Source of the DNA: Streptomyces sp. TLI_171 | GTDB taxonomy: Bacteria; Actinomycetota; Actinomycetes; Streptomycetales; Streptomycetaceae | Assembly: GCF_003610255.1 (NCBI RefSeq) | Contig: NZ_RAPS01000001.1 | Coordinates: 7,715,001-7,779,000, forward strand | DNA length: 64,000 bases | Direction: 5' to 3' | In this document: positions 16,210 to 24,489 of the stretch, piece by piece | Numbering within the stretch: the stretch's first letter is position 1 | How the letters are laid out: each line of letters opens with the position of its first letter | The notes under the pieces: generated by a model | Seen by the model: only the letters and a program-made list of their open reading frames with translations | Database searches by the model: none | Told to the model about the DNA's origin: nothing | Position numbers and translations under genes: made by a program

Positions 16210-16629
16210 TTAGCTCCGAGCCCCGGTGTTCGGTGCTGCCGGTGCCCGCCGGCCGCCGTACGGCACGGTGATGAGTTCCATGGCGTGGCCCGCCGGGTCC
16301 ATGAAGTACACGCCGCGACCGCCGTCGTTGTGGTTGATCGTGCCGGGTTGCTGCCGTCGGGGATCGGCGTAGTGCTCCACGCCGCGCTGTTGGATCTGCG
16401 CGTACGCTGCGTCGAACTCCTCTTCGGAGACCAGGAAGGCGTAGTGCTGGGGGGTGATGCTGTCCGCGGGGACGGTGGCGAAGTCCAGTGTGACGCCGTT
16501 ACTCAGGCCGACCGCGATGAACGGTCCCCACTCGGCGGTGGTTTCGAGGTTGAGCAGGTCCGCGAAGAACTCAGCGGACTCCCGGTTGTTCCGGGCGTGG
16601 ACGATCGTGTGGTTCAACTCGACTGACAA
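16210..16629 (-). CDS. VOC superfamily (glyoxalase/bleomycin-resistance type) protein
   Basis: 139 residues with two paired beta-alpha-beta-beta-beta modules: VELNHTIVHARNNRESAEFFADLL at the N-terminus and GVYFMDPAGHAMELITVPYG at the C-terminus. Candidate metal ligands are His near the N-terminus and the Glu in HAMELIT. Such proteins act as dioxygenases, isomerases or antibiotic-binding proteins; the substrate cannot be told. The start is TTG at 16629, decided by a perfect GGAGG six bases upstream; no ATG or GTG fits. Upstream lies a decayed gene. The 15784 gene follows closely. Confidence 0.85.
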   Translation of the reverse strand: MSVELNHTIVHARNNRESAEFFADLLNLETTAEWGPFIAVGLSNGVTLDFATVPADSITPQHYAFLVSEEEFDAAYAQIQQRGVEHYADPRRQQPGTINHNDGGRGVYFMDPAGHAMELITVPYGGRRAPAAPNTGARS

Positions 16630-16639
16630 GGAATGCCTC

Positions 16640-16846
16640 CGAGGGCATGTCCCGACACCTCCATGCCTCACCCAGTCGGTGACCGACACGCGATGTTGCC
16701 GTGGGCCCGCCGCGTCCCCGGGCGCGGTCGAGCACGGACTGCAGTTGCCGGGTGCGTTCGCCGCGGAGCTCCTGGGCCGCCCGTACTCCCTGCTCGCCGA
16801 TGCCGGACAGGGCGACACGGAGGCGCTGCCGCTGTTGGCGACCCAT
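16640..16846 (-). other. Sequence fused behind the YVTN remnant, possibly a second gene fragment
   Basis: Past the break the same frame reads GRQQRQRLRVALSGIGEQG, then RAAQELRGERTRQLQSVLDRA. The pattern Arg-rich strand, LSxxGE and a long helix with RTxxLxxVL loosely resembles the wing and last helices of MarR-type regulators. It has no start of its own. The identification is weak. Confidence 0.25.
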
Positions 16847-17053
16847 GATCTGCGAGCCGTCGGGGGTGAGCCCCAGGTTGGTCGGCGAGGTGCCGACGGG
16901 GACGGTGGCGACCGTTGCGCCGGTCGCCGAGTCCACGGCGGCGACGGAGTTGGTGTTCTGGTTGGTGACGTAGATCAACTGCCCCGGCCCTGCCGCGTGC
17001 GCGGGTGCGGCCGGCAGTACCGCGGCGGCGGTGCCGAGCAGCGCGGTGGCCAC
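16847..17053 (-). pseudogene. Truncated YVTN beta-propeller secreted protein
   Basis: The frame encodes an exported leader (RWRRLRR just upstream, then VATALLGTAAAVLPAAPAHAAG) and one YVTN-type propeller blade: IYVTNQNTNSVAAVDSATGATVATVPVG, then NLGLTPDGSQI. A full protein of this family would repeat this blade many times, but here the similarity stops at ~16847. The frame continues to 16571 as unrelated sequence that runs into the VOC gene. GTG at 17053 or an upstream start lost to mutation could have begun it. It is best read as a deletion remnant. Confidence 0.7.
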
Positions 17054-17341
17054 CGATCCTGCCGCGACTCGCCGCAGCCTTCGCCAGCGCGCGGGCGTAT
17101 CGCCGTGTGATCGGTGGTCAATGCCGTGGGTTCCGCCTCTCGCGGGACGTGCGCGAAGGCGTCGGACGGCGTCGCCGGCGTGGCGGCCGACGCGAAGTCA
17201 CCTCCCCACGGCTGGATGCCGCGCAGGCCCGGGCCAACTCGCCGGTGGTGCGGCGACTGCCGAACGCGACGGAACGCGGGGGCAGGCCGGGGAGGCTGGT
17301 GCGGACCGGGTCGGCGACGAGTGCAGCCGCGCTCCGGGCGA
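17054..17341. other. Intergenic stretch with no supported gene
   Basis: About 290 bp between the YVTN remnant and the oxidoreductase gene. Open frames on both strands are Arg-rich with no ribosome binding site or recognisable motif; I take it as decayed sequence. Confidence 0.5.
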
Positions 17342-17938
17342 TCAGCGGCTGATCGAGACGGCGAAGGGCGTGAAGCCGCTGGCGCGGATGACGTGGGGGA
17401 CGAACAGGACGGCGGCCTCGGTGGCGCGGGCGGTCTCGATCCCGCCGAGGTCCGTGATCCACTCCTGCTGCCAGCCGAGGTCGGTGAGCAGTTCGCGGAC
17501 GGTCTTCTTGGTCCGGGGGTCGTTGCCGGAGAGGAAGGCGGTCGGCGCCTGGGCGAGAGCGGCGGGTGCGGTCATCACCGGGAAGAGCATCGTGTTGAGC
17601 GTCTTGACGACGTGCGTTTCAGGGAGCGCTTCCTGGAGTTGCTCGGCCAGGCTGGAGCCGGGGTGGATCAGGTCGGCGGGCAGTCCGTCCGGTCCGTCGG
17701 TGGTGGCGTTGGAGACGTCGACGAGGATCTTGCCGCGCAGTTCCTCGCGCAGCGCGGTGAGACGCTCCAGCGAGCCGGCGCCGGGGGTGGCGTTGATGAC
17801 GACCTCGGCGGTGCGGGCGGCGTCGGCGGCGGCGCCCGGCTCGCGGTCCACTGCGGTCACCTCGTGGCCTGCCCGGACGAGTGCCTGGGCGAGGTTGCCG
17901 CCGACGCGGCCGTTTCCGAGAACGGCGATCGTGGTCAT
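17342..17938 (-). CDS. NADP-binding oxidoreductase, F420-dependent NADP reductase (Fno)-like family
   Basis: 198 residues, a single Rossmann domain with the dinucleotide motif IAVLGNGRVGGNLAQALVRAGHEV at the N-terminus, AEVVINATPG, LRGKILVDVSNAT and HVVKTLNTMLFPVM. These are the marks of the F420-dependent NADP oxidoreductase-like family. In streptomycetes many members act on unknown substrates. ATG at 17938. It is the last of three genes on the minus strand (LysR, inositol-phosphatase-like, this one), separated from the second by 41 bp, so probably co-transcribed with it. Confidence 0.87.
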   Translation of the reverse strand: MTTIAVLGNGRVGGNLAQALVRAGHEVTAVDREPGAAADAARTAEVVINATPGAGSLERLTALREELRGKILVDVSNATTDGPDGLPADLIHPGSSLAEQLQEALPETHVVKTLNTMLFPVMTAPAALAQAPTAFLSGNDPRTKKTVRELLTDLGWQQEWITDLGGIETARATEAAVLFVPHVIRASGFTPFAVSISR

Positions 17939-17979
17939 GTTGTTCTGTTCCTTCCGGGCGTGCGGGTGGTGGTGCGGGG

Positions 17980-18834
17980 TCAGCGGGAGAGCGTGGCGAC
18001 GGCTCGGGCGTGGACGCCGGGCGCGGCAGCGAGGAAGGTGTCGCTCTGCGGGGTCCAGGGGCGGCCCTCGGCGTCGGAGACCGCCCCGCCGGCCTCGGTG
18101 ACGAGCAGTGCCCCGGGCAGCAGGTCGGCCCGGGCGCCGGCGAACTGCCAGAACGCGTCGATCCGGCCGGCCGCCACGTTCAGCAGGTGCAGGGTCGCGG
18201 GCACGGAGGTGCGCACCACGAGCGCGTCGAGGAGCATCGCGGTGATGGAGGAGCCGATGCGCCGCACGACCTCCTCGTTCTCGTCCGGCCTGGCCTGGCT
18301 CGTGGCCACCAGGCCCAGGGCGAGGTCGGTGGTCCGGGACACGTGCAGCGGGTGGCCGTCGAGGTGGGCGCCGGCGCCGGCGAGCGCGGTGTAGGTCTCG
18401 CCGGTCAGGGGCAGGTGGACCGCGGTGAGCACCGGCCGGTTGTCGCGCACGAGGGTGGCGGTCACCGCCCATTCGGGCAGGGCGTGCAGGTGGTTGACGT
18501 TGCCTTCGGCCGGGTCCACGACCCACCACTCCCCGGAGGGCAGGGCTCCGCCCGCGAGCTCGTCCTCCACGAAGCGGGCGTCCGGGCGGAGGCGCGCGAG
18601 GGCGGGGCGCAGGACCTCCAGGGCCGCGGCATCGTTGGCGGCCAGCGCACCCATCAACTCTTCGCGGGTCCGGTACGGGACCACGTCGCCGAAGCGCTCC
18701 CGCAGCACCGCGCCTGCCGCGCGCACGGCGTCGGCAGTCCGGGCGAGCAGGTCGGCGCCGGACGCGGAGCCGGCGGGTGCGGCGTTGGCGTTGGCGGGTG
18801 AGGCGGATTCGGCCGTCCGGATCGGCTCGGGCAT
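17980..18834 (-). CDS. Inositol monophosphatase-family protein with an altered metal site
   Basis: 284 residues. A low-complexity Ala/Ser/Pro leader (~30) is followed by the phosphatase fold: ED at residues 90-91, the motif WVVDPAEGNVNHLHALPEWAV around 104-124, and ADLLPGALLVTEAGG near the C-terminus. Active members have DP(I/L)DGTxNF; here it is DPAEGNVN, so the second metal-binding Asp is Glu and the Thr is Asn. It may have changed activity. ATG at 18834 follows AGGAG. The LysR gene at 19018 lies upstream on the same strand and is its likely regulator. Confidence 0.85.
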   Translation of the reverse strand: MPEPIRTAESASPANANAAPAGSASGADLLARTADAVRAAGAVLRERFGDVVPYRTREELMGALAANDAAALEVLRPALARLRPDARFVEDELAGGALPSGEWWVVDPAEGNVNHLHALPEWAVTATLVRDNRPVLTAVHLPLTGETYTALAGAGAHLDGHPLHVSRTTDLALGLVATSQARPDENEEVVRRIGSSITAMLLDALVVRTSVPATLHLLNVAAGRIDAFWQFAGARADLLPGALLVTEAGGAVSDAEGRPWTPQSDTFLAAAPGVHARAVATLSR

Positions 18835-18907
18835 GGTGGTGCTCCTGTCTGTGGAAGCGGGATCAGGCGGACTGGGCGAACTGTGCTCTGTTCTCGCCTG
18901 CGTTTCG

Positions 18908-18948
18908 AAGGTAGAGACACCGATCATTAACATCAAGTGCATGTCATT
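18908..18948 (-). promoter_or_regulatory. Promoter with overlapping LysR-type operator
   Basis: On the minus strand TTGATG (18936-18931), a 17-base spacer and TACCTT (18913-18908) form a sigma-70-like promoter for the inositol-phosphatase-like gene. Overlapping it is the interrupted palindrome ATTAACAT-N7-ATGTCATT (18926-18948) in an AT-rich patch, a fair candidate site for the LysR protein encoded just upstream. Confidence 0.5.
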
Positions 18949-19017
18949 CACTGCTGGGATGACTCTCGTGCAACTGAACCCGCCGCCTTCCCGAGCCGGG
19001 GACGCCCCGCCGGGACG

Positions 19018-19938
19018 CTACTGGCCGGAAGCGTCCGGAGCGGCGAACAGGTCCTGGAGGGTCCGGGTCGCCAGGTCGAGCAGCCAGGTGTGAGCGGGGT
19101 CGTCGTCGTAGCGCTGGTGCCAGAGCAGATAGAGCGGCACAGGGGGCAGGTCGAACGGCAACGCCAGCATGACCAGGCCGAGTTGGTCGCGGGCGGAGCG
19201 GGTGACCGCTTCGGGGAGGGTGACCACGACGTCGGTGTCACGGGCGAGTTGCAGCGCGGTGTCCGTCGCGGGGGCGGAGACGGTGACGCGGCGCTCGTGG
19301 CCGAGGGCGGCGACGACCTCGTCGACCCGGTCGTGCAGGCTTCCGCGCCGGGAGACGGTCACGTGGTCGGCCGCCGCGTACCTCGCGACGGTCACCGGCC
19401 CTTCGGTGAGCGGATGGCCCGCCCGGACCGCGAGGATGATCCGGTCCTGGCCGATGAGGCGGTGCCGGATGTCGGGCCGGGACGGCGGTGCGGCGCTGGA
19501 GGCCAGGTCGACCTCGCCGCGACGCAGCTCGGGGGTGTCGTGGCCGGGCTCGACCGTGAGACGGATCTTCGCCCTCGGGGCCTGGCGGTGCATCGCGGCG
19601 ACGAGAGCGGTCCCGCAGGCGGTGGTGAGGGCGTCGTGCAGGCGGACGGTGAACACGCGCTCCAGTCCCGCCAGGTCGAGGTCCGGACGGGAGGACAGCA
19701 ACTGGTGGGCCTGCTGCACCAGGACGTGGACCTCGGTGCGCATGGCCAGGGCGCGAGGGGTGGGCGTCATGTGGCGCCCGGTGCGGACCAGGATCTGGTC
19801 GCCGGTGGCTTTGCGGATGCGGCCCAGCGAGCGGCTCATCGCCGGCGCGGTGACGTGGAGCCGGTCTGCGGCCCCGGCCACGCTGCCCTCTTCCAGCAGC
19901 GCGTCCAAGGCGGTGAGCAGGTTCAAATCCAATTGCAT
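19018..19938 (-). CDS. LysR-family transcriptional regulator
   Basis: 306 residues. The N-terminal winged helix-turn-helix reads MQLDLNLLTALDALLEEGSVAGAADRLHVTAPAMSRSLGRIRKATGD, followed by a substrate-binding domain with two alpha/beta lobes (FTVRLHDALTTACGTALVAAM..., HRLIGQDRIILAVRAGHPL). ATG at 19938 matches the family's usual start; an upstream extension to 20016 is not supported. It is encoded on the same strand as, not divergent from, its presumed target operon (17342-18834), with an operator-like palindrome in the 183 bp between them. Confidence 0.92.
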   Translation of the reverse strand: MQLDLNLLTALDALLEEGSVAGAADRLHVTAPAMSRSLGRIRKATGDQILVRTGRHMTPTPRALAMRTEVHVLVQQAHQLLSSRPDLDLAGLERVFTVRLHDALTTACGTALVAAMHRQAPRAKIRLTVEPGHDTPELRRGEVDLASSAAPPSRPDIRHRLIGQDRIILAVRAGHPLTEGPVTVARYAAADHVTVSRRGSLHDRVDEVVAALGHERRVTVSAPATDTALQLARDTDVVVTLPEAVTRSARDQLGLVMLALPFDLPPVPLYLLWHQRYDDDPAHTWLLDLATRTLQDLFAAPDASGQ

Positions 19939-20034
19939 GGCGGTCACTATAGGAGCGGGAAGCATGCACTCGTTGTTAGGTTCTGTCCGCCAACCCCCGA
20001 TCAGCCGCGTCAACAACGCTTCAGGTCAACACAC

Positions 20035-20496
20035 CTAGCCGGTGCAGGTGTCGGTCGACCGCCAGTCCAGCTCGATGATGTTTCCGGGGTACTGGTGGGG
20101 CTTCCATCCGTCCTCGGCGCACAGGGCGAGCACGGCTTCCTCCAGGCTTTCGAGATCGCGCCCGGTGCGTTCCCGGGCCAGCCGGACGACGGAGTCCGGA
20201 TCGTTGACGAGGAGCGCGTTGTTCTCCACCACGGAGATCCAGCGGCGGTCGTTCGGTTCCGTCTCGTTGCTGACCTCCAGGGGCACGTCCTCGTCCGTGC
20301 TCTCGGCGCTGATGGCGAGAAGCGGGTTCCCCCACCCGGCTTCGGCGTGCACGGCTTCGCCGTATGCCAGGGCCAGGCTCCGGATCCGCTCGGCCAGCTG
20401 AACGACGCGCGCCGCGTCGGACGGGTCTTCCGCGCACTGCCGTGAATGCTCCAGGACGGCCGCGCAGAGTTCTTCGGCGGTGCTGCTGATCGTCAT
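20035..20496 (-). CDS. Hypothetical acidic protein
   Basis: 153 residues, acidic and soluble. It starts MTISSTAEELCAAVLEHSRQCAEDPSDAARVVQLAERIRSLALAYGEAV (helical), has a central DRRWISVVENNALLVNDPDSVVRLARERTG and ends with HQYPGNIIELDWRSTDTCTG. The composition fits a real gene, and ATG at 20496 has AGGAAA upstream. No family recognised. It stands between the LysR and SDR genes with short gaps on both sides. Confidence 0.68.
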   Translation of the reverse strand: MTISSTAEELCAAVLEHSRQCAEDPSDAARVVQLAERIRSLALAYGEAVHAEAGWGNPLLAISAESTDEDVPLEVSNETEPNDRRWISVVENNALLVNDPDSVVRLARERTGRDLESLEEAVLALCAEDGWKPHQYPGNIIELDWRSTDTCTG

Positions 20497-20583
20497 CGTT
20501 TCCTGTTCCAGGGCCGGTTGATGGCGCTGATGGTGCCACGCCCGGCCGCTCCTCCTCGATCGTTTTACCGACCGGCAGGACGG

Positions 20584-21600
20584 TCAGGTGGCGGCGGGGG
20601 GCTCGCCGAAGCGGTGTCCTGCGCAGTCGCCGAGGGTGGTGACCCAGGACGGGAGGGGGGCGGTTCGGGCGGCCTCCGCGCCGGGGACGTCGTGGGCCGG
20701 ACGGGGGCCGGTGCGGGGGAGAAGGCGGGCGGCGAGGGTCAGGAGTCTGGTGGTGGTGGCGGGGGCCAGGCCCTGGAAGCGTGATCCGATCCGGGCCGCG
20801 GGGGTGAGGACGAGGTCGGGGCGGCCGCGTTCGGCGGCGCGGACGATGGCGCGGGCGGCCCGCTCGGCGTCCATCGACAGCAGGGGCAGGGAGGCGGCCG
20901 CGGCGAACCAGGAGTACTCCGCGGCGGCCCGGCCGTGGAACCTTGCCGCCGTGTGGGAGCCGGTGCGCATCAGACCGGGTACGACGGTGGTGACGGAGAC
21001 CCCGCTTCCGGCGAGCTCCGCGCGGAGGCCCTGGGAGAGTCCGGCTGCGGCGAACTTCGCGGCCACGTAGGGAAGCAGGTGCGGGGCGGGGACCCGGCCG
21101 CCGATCGAGGTGATGTTGACGATCGAGCCGTGGCCGGTCCGGCGCAGGTCGGGCAGGGCGGCGGTGGTGAGGCGCAGCGGCGCGAAGAGCATGGTCTCCA
21201 TGGCCTGCCGGAAGTCCTGCTCGCGCAGGGCGTCGAACGGTCCGACCTGGATGATGCCGGCGTTGTTGACGAGCAGGTCGAGCGGGCCGAACCGGTCGTG
21301 GACGGCGGCCAGGAGCTGCTCGGGCGCTCCGGGGTCGGTGATGTCGCAGGCGACGGAGGCGACTGACGCGCCGTCAGCGGCCAGGCGCCGCTCGGCCCGG
21401 CGCAGTTCGTCCCGGTCGCGGGCGCAGAGCATCACCCGGTACCCGCGGCCGGCGAGTTCCCGCGCGATGAGCAGGCCGAGCCCGCGGGACGCGCCGGTGA
21501 CCAGCGCGGTCCGGGCGGGGCCGGGGGACGCGGTGCTCGTGGGCCGGTCGGCCGGGGCGGGGCGTCGGCGGGATGGGCGCCGACGGGAGGGGTGTGCCAT
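20584..21600 (-). CDS. Short-chain dehydrogenase/reductase (SDR)
   Basis: 338 residues. A ~28-residue Arg/Pro-rich leader precedes the classical SDR fold: cofactor motif TGASRGLG, structural NNAG in LLVNNAGIIQVG, the catalytic Ser in NITSIGG, and the active Tyr in YVAAKFAAAG (Tyr-x-x-x-Lys as YVAAK). Extra C-terminal residues (~260-338) exceed the usual 250-residue SDR length and include SRFQGLAPATTTRLLTLAARLLP, possibly membrane-associated. It is followed closely by, and on the same strand as, the zinc dehydrogenase at 21633 (32 bp upstream), so the two likely form one operon. Confidence 0.9.
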   Translation of the reverse strand: MAHPSRRRPSRRRPAPADRPTSTASPGPARTALVTGASRGLGLLIARELAGRGYRVMLCARDRDELRRAERRLAADGASVASVACDITDPGAPEQLLAAVHDRFGPLDLLVNNAGIIQVGPFDALREQDFRQAMETMLFAPLRLTTAALPDLRRTGHGSIVNITSIGGRVPAPHLLPYVAAKFAAAGLSQGLRAELAGSGVSVTTVVPGLMRTGSHTAARFHGRAAAEYSWFAAAASLPLLSMDAERAARAIVRAAERGRPDLVLTPAARIGSRFQGLAPATTTRLLTLAARLLPRTGPRPAHDVPGAEAARTAPLPSWVTTLGDCAGHRFGEPPAAT

Positions 21601-21632
21601 GGGTGGGCCTCCACCGTCGTGGGCGGTGCGGG

Positions 21633-22817
21633 TCAGGGGTGGAAGAGGATCTTGACGGCGCCGTCCTGCTTCTTCTGGAACATCTCGTACGCCTCAGGCG
21701 CCTGGGCGAGCGGGAGGTGGTGGGTGGCGAAGTCGTCGACGCCGAGGGGGTCGCCGTCCAGGAGCAGCGGGAGGATCTCCGGCACCCAGCGGTGGACGTT
21801 GGCCTGGCCCATCCGCAGCTGGATCTGCTTGTCGAACATGGTGAGCAGCGGCAGCGGGTCGGTCTGGCCGCCGTAGACGCCGGAGACGGAGATGGTGCCG
21901 CCGCGGCGCACGATGTCGATGGCCAGGTGGAGGGCGTGGAGCCGGTCGATGCCGGCGCGTTCCATCAGGGCGGCGGCGAGCCGGCCGGGCAGGAGCGAGG
22001 TCGCCTTCTGGGCGAGTCCGGCTCCGGGCGACCCGTGGGCCTCCATGCCGACGGCGTCGATGACGGCGTGCGGGCCGAGGCCGTCGGTGAGATCGCGGAT
22101 CACCTCGGCGAGGTCCTTGCCGTGCTCGGCGAGGTTCAGCGCGGTGACTCCGCGGGCCCGGGCGCGGTCGAGGCGTTCGGGCACCAGGTCCACGCCGATC
22201 ACCTGGCCGGCGCCGCGGTGGAGGGCGATCCGGGCGGCCATGTCGCCGATCGGTCCGAGGCCGAGCACGACCAGGCTGCCGCCGGCGGGGACGTCGGCGT
22301 ACGCGACGGCCTGCCAGGCGGTGGGCAGGACGTCGGAGAGGAAGACGAAGCGGTCGTCCGGCGGTCCGTCGGGCACCTTGACGGGCAGGTTGTTCCCGAA
22401 CGGGACCCGGAGCAGCTCGGCCTGGCCGCCGGGGACCTGGCCGTACAGCTTGGTGTAGCCGAACAGGGCCGCACCGTTGCCGTAGTCGCGGACCTGGGTG
22501 GTCTCGCACTGGGAGTGCAGGCCGTCGCTGCAGGTGCGGCAGGTTCCGCAGGAGACGTTGAACGGGACGACGACCCGGTCGCCCGCCTCGACCTCCGTGA
22601 CGTCGGGCCCGACGTCCTGCACCACGCCCATCGGCTCGTGGCCGAGGATGTCGCCCGCCTCCAGGAAGGGCCCGAGGACTTCGTAGAGGTGCAGGTCGGA
22701 TCCGCACAGGCCGCTGGAGGTGATGCTGACGATGACGTCGGTCGGATCCTTGATCGTCGGGTCGGGCACCGTTTCGACGCGCACGTCCCGCTTTCCCTGC
22801 CAGGTCAGGGCCTTCAT
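21633..22817 (-). CDS. Zinc-dependent alcohol dehydrogenase, formaldehyde-dehydrogenase-like (MDR family)
   Basis: 394 residues of the medium-chain dehydrogenase family. The catalytic zinc site is GLCGSDLHLY (Cys) and GHEPMG (His-Glu); the structural zinc cluster is CGTCRTCSDGLHSQC with four Cys; the NAD-binding Rossmann motif is GLGPIG. Length and the long insertion after the Rossmann region (HGSPGAGLAQKATSLLPG) match glutathione-independent formaldehyde dehydrogenase-like proteins. ATG at 22817 follows GAGGTGG. It is the first gene of an operon with the SDR at 20584. The actual substrate is not determinable. Confidence 0.92.
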   Translation of the reverse strand: MKALTWQGKRDVRVETVPDPTIKDPTDVIVSITSSGLCGSDLHLYEVLGPFLEAGDILGHEPMGVVQDVGPDVTEVEAGDRVVVPFNVSCGTCRTCSDGLHSQCETTQVRDYGNGAALFGYTKLYGQVPGGQAELLRVPFGNNLPVKVPDGPPDDRFVFLSDVLPTAWQAVAYADVPAGGSLVVLGLGPIGDMAARIALHRGAGQVIGVDLVPERLDRARARGVTALNLAEHGKDLAEVIRDLTDGLGPHAVIDAVGMEAHGSPGAGLAQKATSLLPGRLAAALMERAGIDRLHALHLAIDIVRRGGTISVSGVYGGQTDPLPLLTMFDKQIQLRMGQANVHRWVPEILPLLLDGDPLGVDDFATHHLPLAQAPEAYEMFQKKQDGAVKILFHP

Positions 22818-22916
22818 CAGTGCCACCTCGCTCGCTCTTCGCGCCGTTCGGCTGTTGCGTGGGGCGGCTGCCCGGCCGGCGGCTTCGAAAACAGGGGTCG
22901 GCGGCCCGCGCCGGGT

Positions 22917-22972
22917 GGGTCGTGTCGTGCGGGTCGTGTCGTGCGGGTCGTGTCGTGCGGGTCGTGTCGTGC
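22917..22972. repeat. Four perfect 14-bp tandem repeats
   Basis: The unit GGGTCGTGTCGTGC occurs four times without a mismatch at 22917-22930, 22931-22944, 22945-22958 and 22959-22972, in the 340-bp region between the divergent alcohol dehydrogenase and hemerythrin genes. No other gene is visible in that gap. Confidence 0.95.
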
Positions 22973-23157
22973 GTGCGGTGGAGTGAACGGGGCACACGCA
23001 CGAGGCGCAGCGTGTGCGGGGGCGGGTTCGCCGACGCCCGCGCGCCGCCGATCAGGTGAGGTCTTGGCGGCGCGCCGGGCCGACCGGCCCGTGCCGGGGA
23101 CGACTGCGCGAGCGGGCCGGGAGGGTCCTGGCCGGCACGAGGAGAGGCAGGCGCGTG

Positions 23158-23718
23158 ATGGGCCACGGCGGAAACGTGATCGAGGAGCTGAAGGCCGACC
23201 ACCGCGAGGTGGAGGAGATGTTCGCCCGCATCCGGACGATGACGGGCGGCGGGCAAGGACTGCGCGACGTGGTGGACGAGGTCACCATCGAGCTGGTGCG
23301 GCACTCGGTCGCCGAGGAGCAGTACCTGTACCCGGCGGTGCGCGAGCACGTCCAGGGCGGGGACGGGCTCGCGGACAAGGAGATCGAGGACCACGCCAAG
23401 GTCGAGAAGATGCTCAAGAAGCTGGAGCAGATGGACACCGGCGACCCGCAGATGACCCCGCTGCTGCACCAGCTCATGGACGAGGTGTCGGCGCACGTGC
23501 AGGACGAGGAGCAGAACCTGTTCCCGATGCTGGCGATGGCCTGTACGCCGGAGCAGCTGAACGACCTCGGCGACAAGGTCCGCCGCGCCAAGTCGATGGC
23601 TCCCACCCGCCCGCACCCGGCCGCCCCGAGCAGCCCGACGGCCAGCAAGCTGCTCGCGCCGGGCGCGGGACTGGTCGACCGGGCCCGGGACTTCGTCAGC
23701 GGGCGCGGCAAGTCCTGA
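23158..23718 (+). CDS. Hemerythrin HHE-domain protein
   Basis: 186 residues. A four-helix hemerythrin domain spans ~1-150, with iron-ligand candidates in LKADHREVEEMF, RHSVAEEQYLYP, IEDHAKVEKML and HVQDEEQNLFP (the HxxxE pattern). Such proteins bind a diiron centre and act in oxygen, nitric oxide or redox sensing, or iron storage. The C-terminal 35 residues are Pro/Ser/Ala-rich and end VDRARDFVSGRGKS. ATG at 23158 (GTG 23155 also possible) has GGAGAGG upstream. It is followed by a very stable terminator. Confidence 0.92.
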   Translation: MGHGGNVIEELKADHREVEEMFARIRTMTGGGQGLRDVVDEVTIELVRHSVAEEQYLYPAVREHVQGGDGLADKEIEDHAKVEKMLKKLEQMDTGDPQMTPLLHQLMDEVSAHVQDEEQNLFPMLAMACTPEQLNDLGDKVRRAKSMAPTRPHPAAPSSPTASKLLAPGAGLVDRARDFVSGRGKS

Positions 23719-23736
23719 TCGTTCGCACGAGCGTTC

Positions 23737-23778
23737 CCCTCCGGGGCCGCCCCGCGTCCGCGGGGCGGCCCCGGAGGG
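23737..23778. terminator. Very stable hairpin terminator
   Basis: Perfect 19-bp stem (23737-23755 with 23760-23778) and a four-base loop GTCC, 18 bp after the hemerythrin stop. Confidence 0.9.
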
Positions 23779-23933
23779 TTGTCGGGCCGGCCGTGACGCG
23801 CGTCATTCCGCGCGCGGGGGCCTGCTGCCTACACTGGTCGGCCAGCAGCGGGGCAGCGCGGCCCCGCCACCGAGCAGCTCGCACCGCCCCCACCGCGGAC
23901 ACCGGCGAGCCCGCCTTGAGAGGGCCGATCGCC

Positions 23934-24440
23934 GTGCCCACCGACCTGACCCCCGTCATAGCCGCCAGCGCCCGCTGGCTGCTGGCCGCCTACCCGCCGC
24001 CGACGGGCGCACTGAACGCGGCACTCGCCGCAGCGCAGGCCCGCCAGGCCGCCGAGCTCGCCGCCCAGCTGCGCTACCCCACGGCCGTGGACGTGGAACT
24101 GCTGCACCTGCTCGGCCCGGGCGGCTCCGACGGCCTCGACCTGCTCACCGGCCACGACAGCGGCGCCGAGGACAGCGCGTGGCGCACCTGGGTGGACGAG
24201 ACCGTCGTCAGCTGGGCCGCCTGCCTGCTCGCCGATCCCGCGCTCGCCGCCCGCGCCCACCAGCAGTCGGCGGGCCGCTCCGACACCCGCCCCGACGGTC
24301 TGCGGCGGCTGACCCACCCGGGCGCCCACGAGTCCGAAGCCGCCGTGCTGCTGCGCCACCCCGATCTGCTGGAATCGGTGGCCGCACGGCACCGGTCCGC
24401 GCTCGCCGAGCTGCTGGGCACCGCGACCGCACCGGCCTAG
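23934..24440 (+). CDS. Conserved hypothetical protein
   Basis: 168 residues, soluble and mostly helical. It opens VPTDLTPVIAASARWLLAAYPPPTGALNAALAAAQARQAAELAAQLRYPTAVDVELLHLL, with a second conserved-looking block AWRTWVDETVVSWAACLLADP and ends RHPDLLESVAARHRSALAELLG. No signal peptide and no family recognised. GTG at 23934 has GAGAGGG upstream. A -10-like TACACT at 23830-23835 lies ~100 bp upstream, after the hemerythrin terminator, so the gene is probably transcribed separately; a hairpin follows its stop. Confidence 0.72.
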   Translation: MPTDLTPVIAASARWLLAAYPPPTGALNAALAAAQARQAAELAAQLRYPTAVDVELLHLLGPGGSDGLDLLTGHDSGAEDSAWRTWVDETVVSWAACLLADPALAARAHQQSAGRSDTRPDGLRRLTHPGAHESEAAVLLRHPDLLESVAARHRSALAELLGTATAPA

Positions 24441-24489
24441 CCCCGTCGGGCGCGCTGCGCCACACGCCGACCCTGTGCGGGATGTTCCC

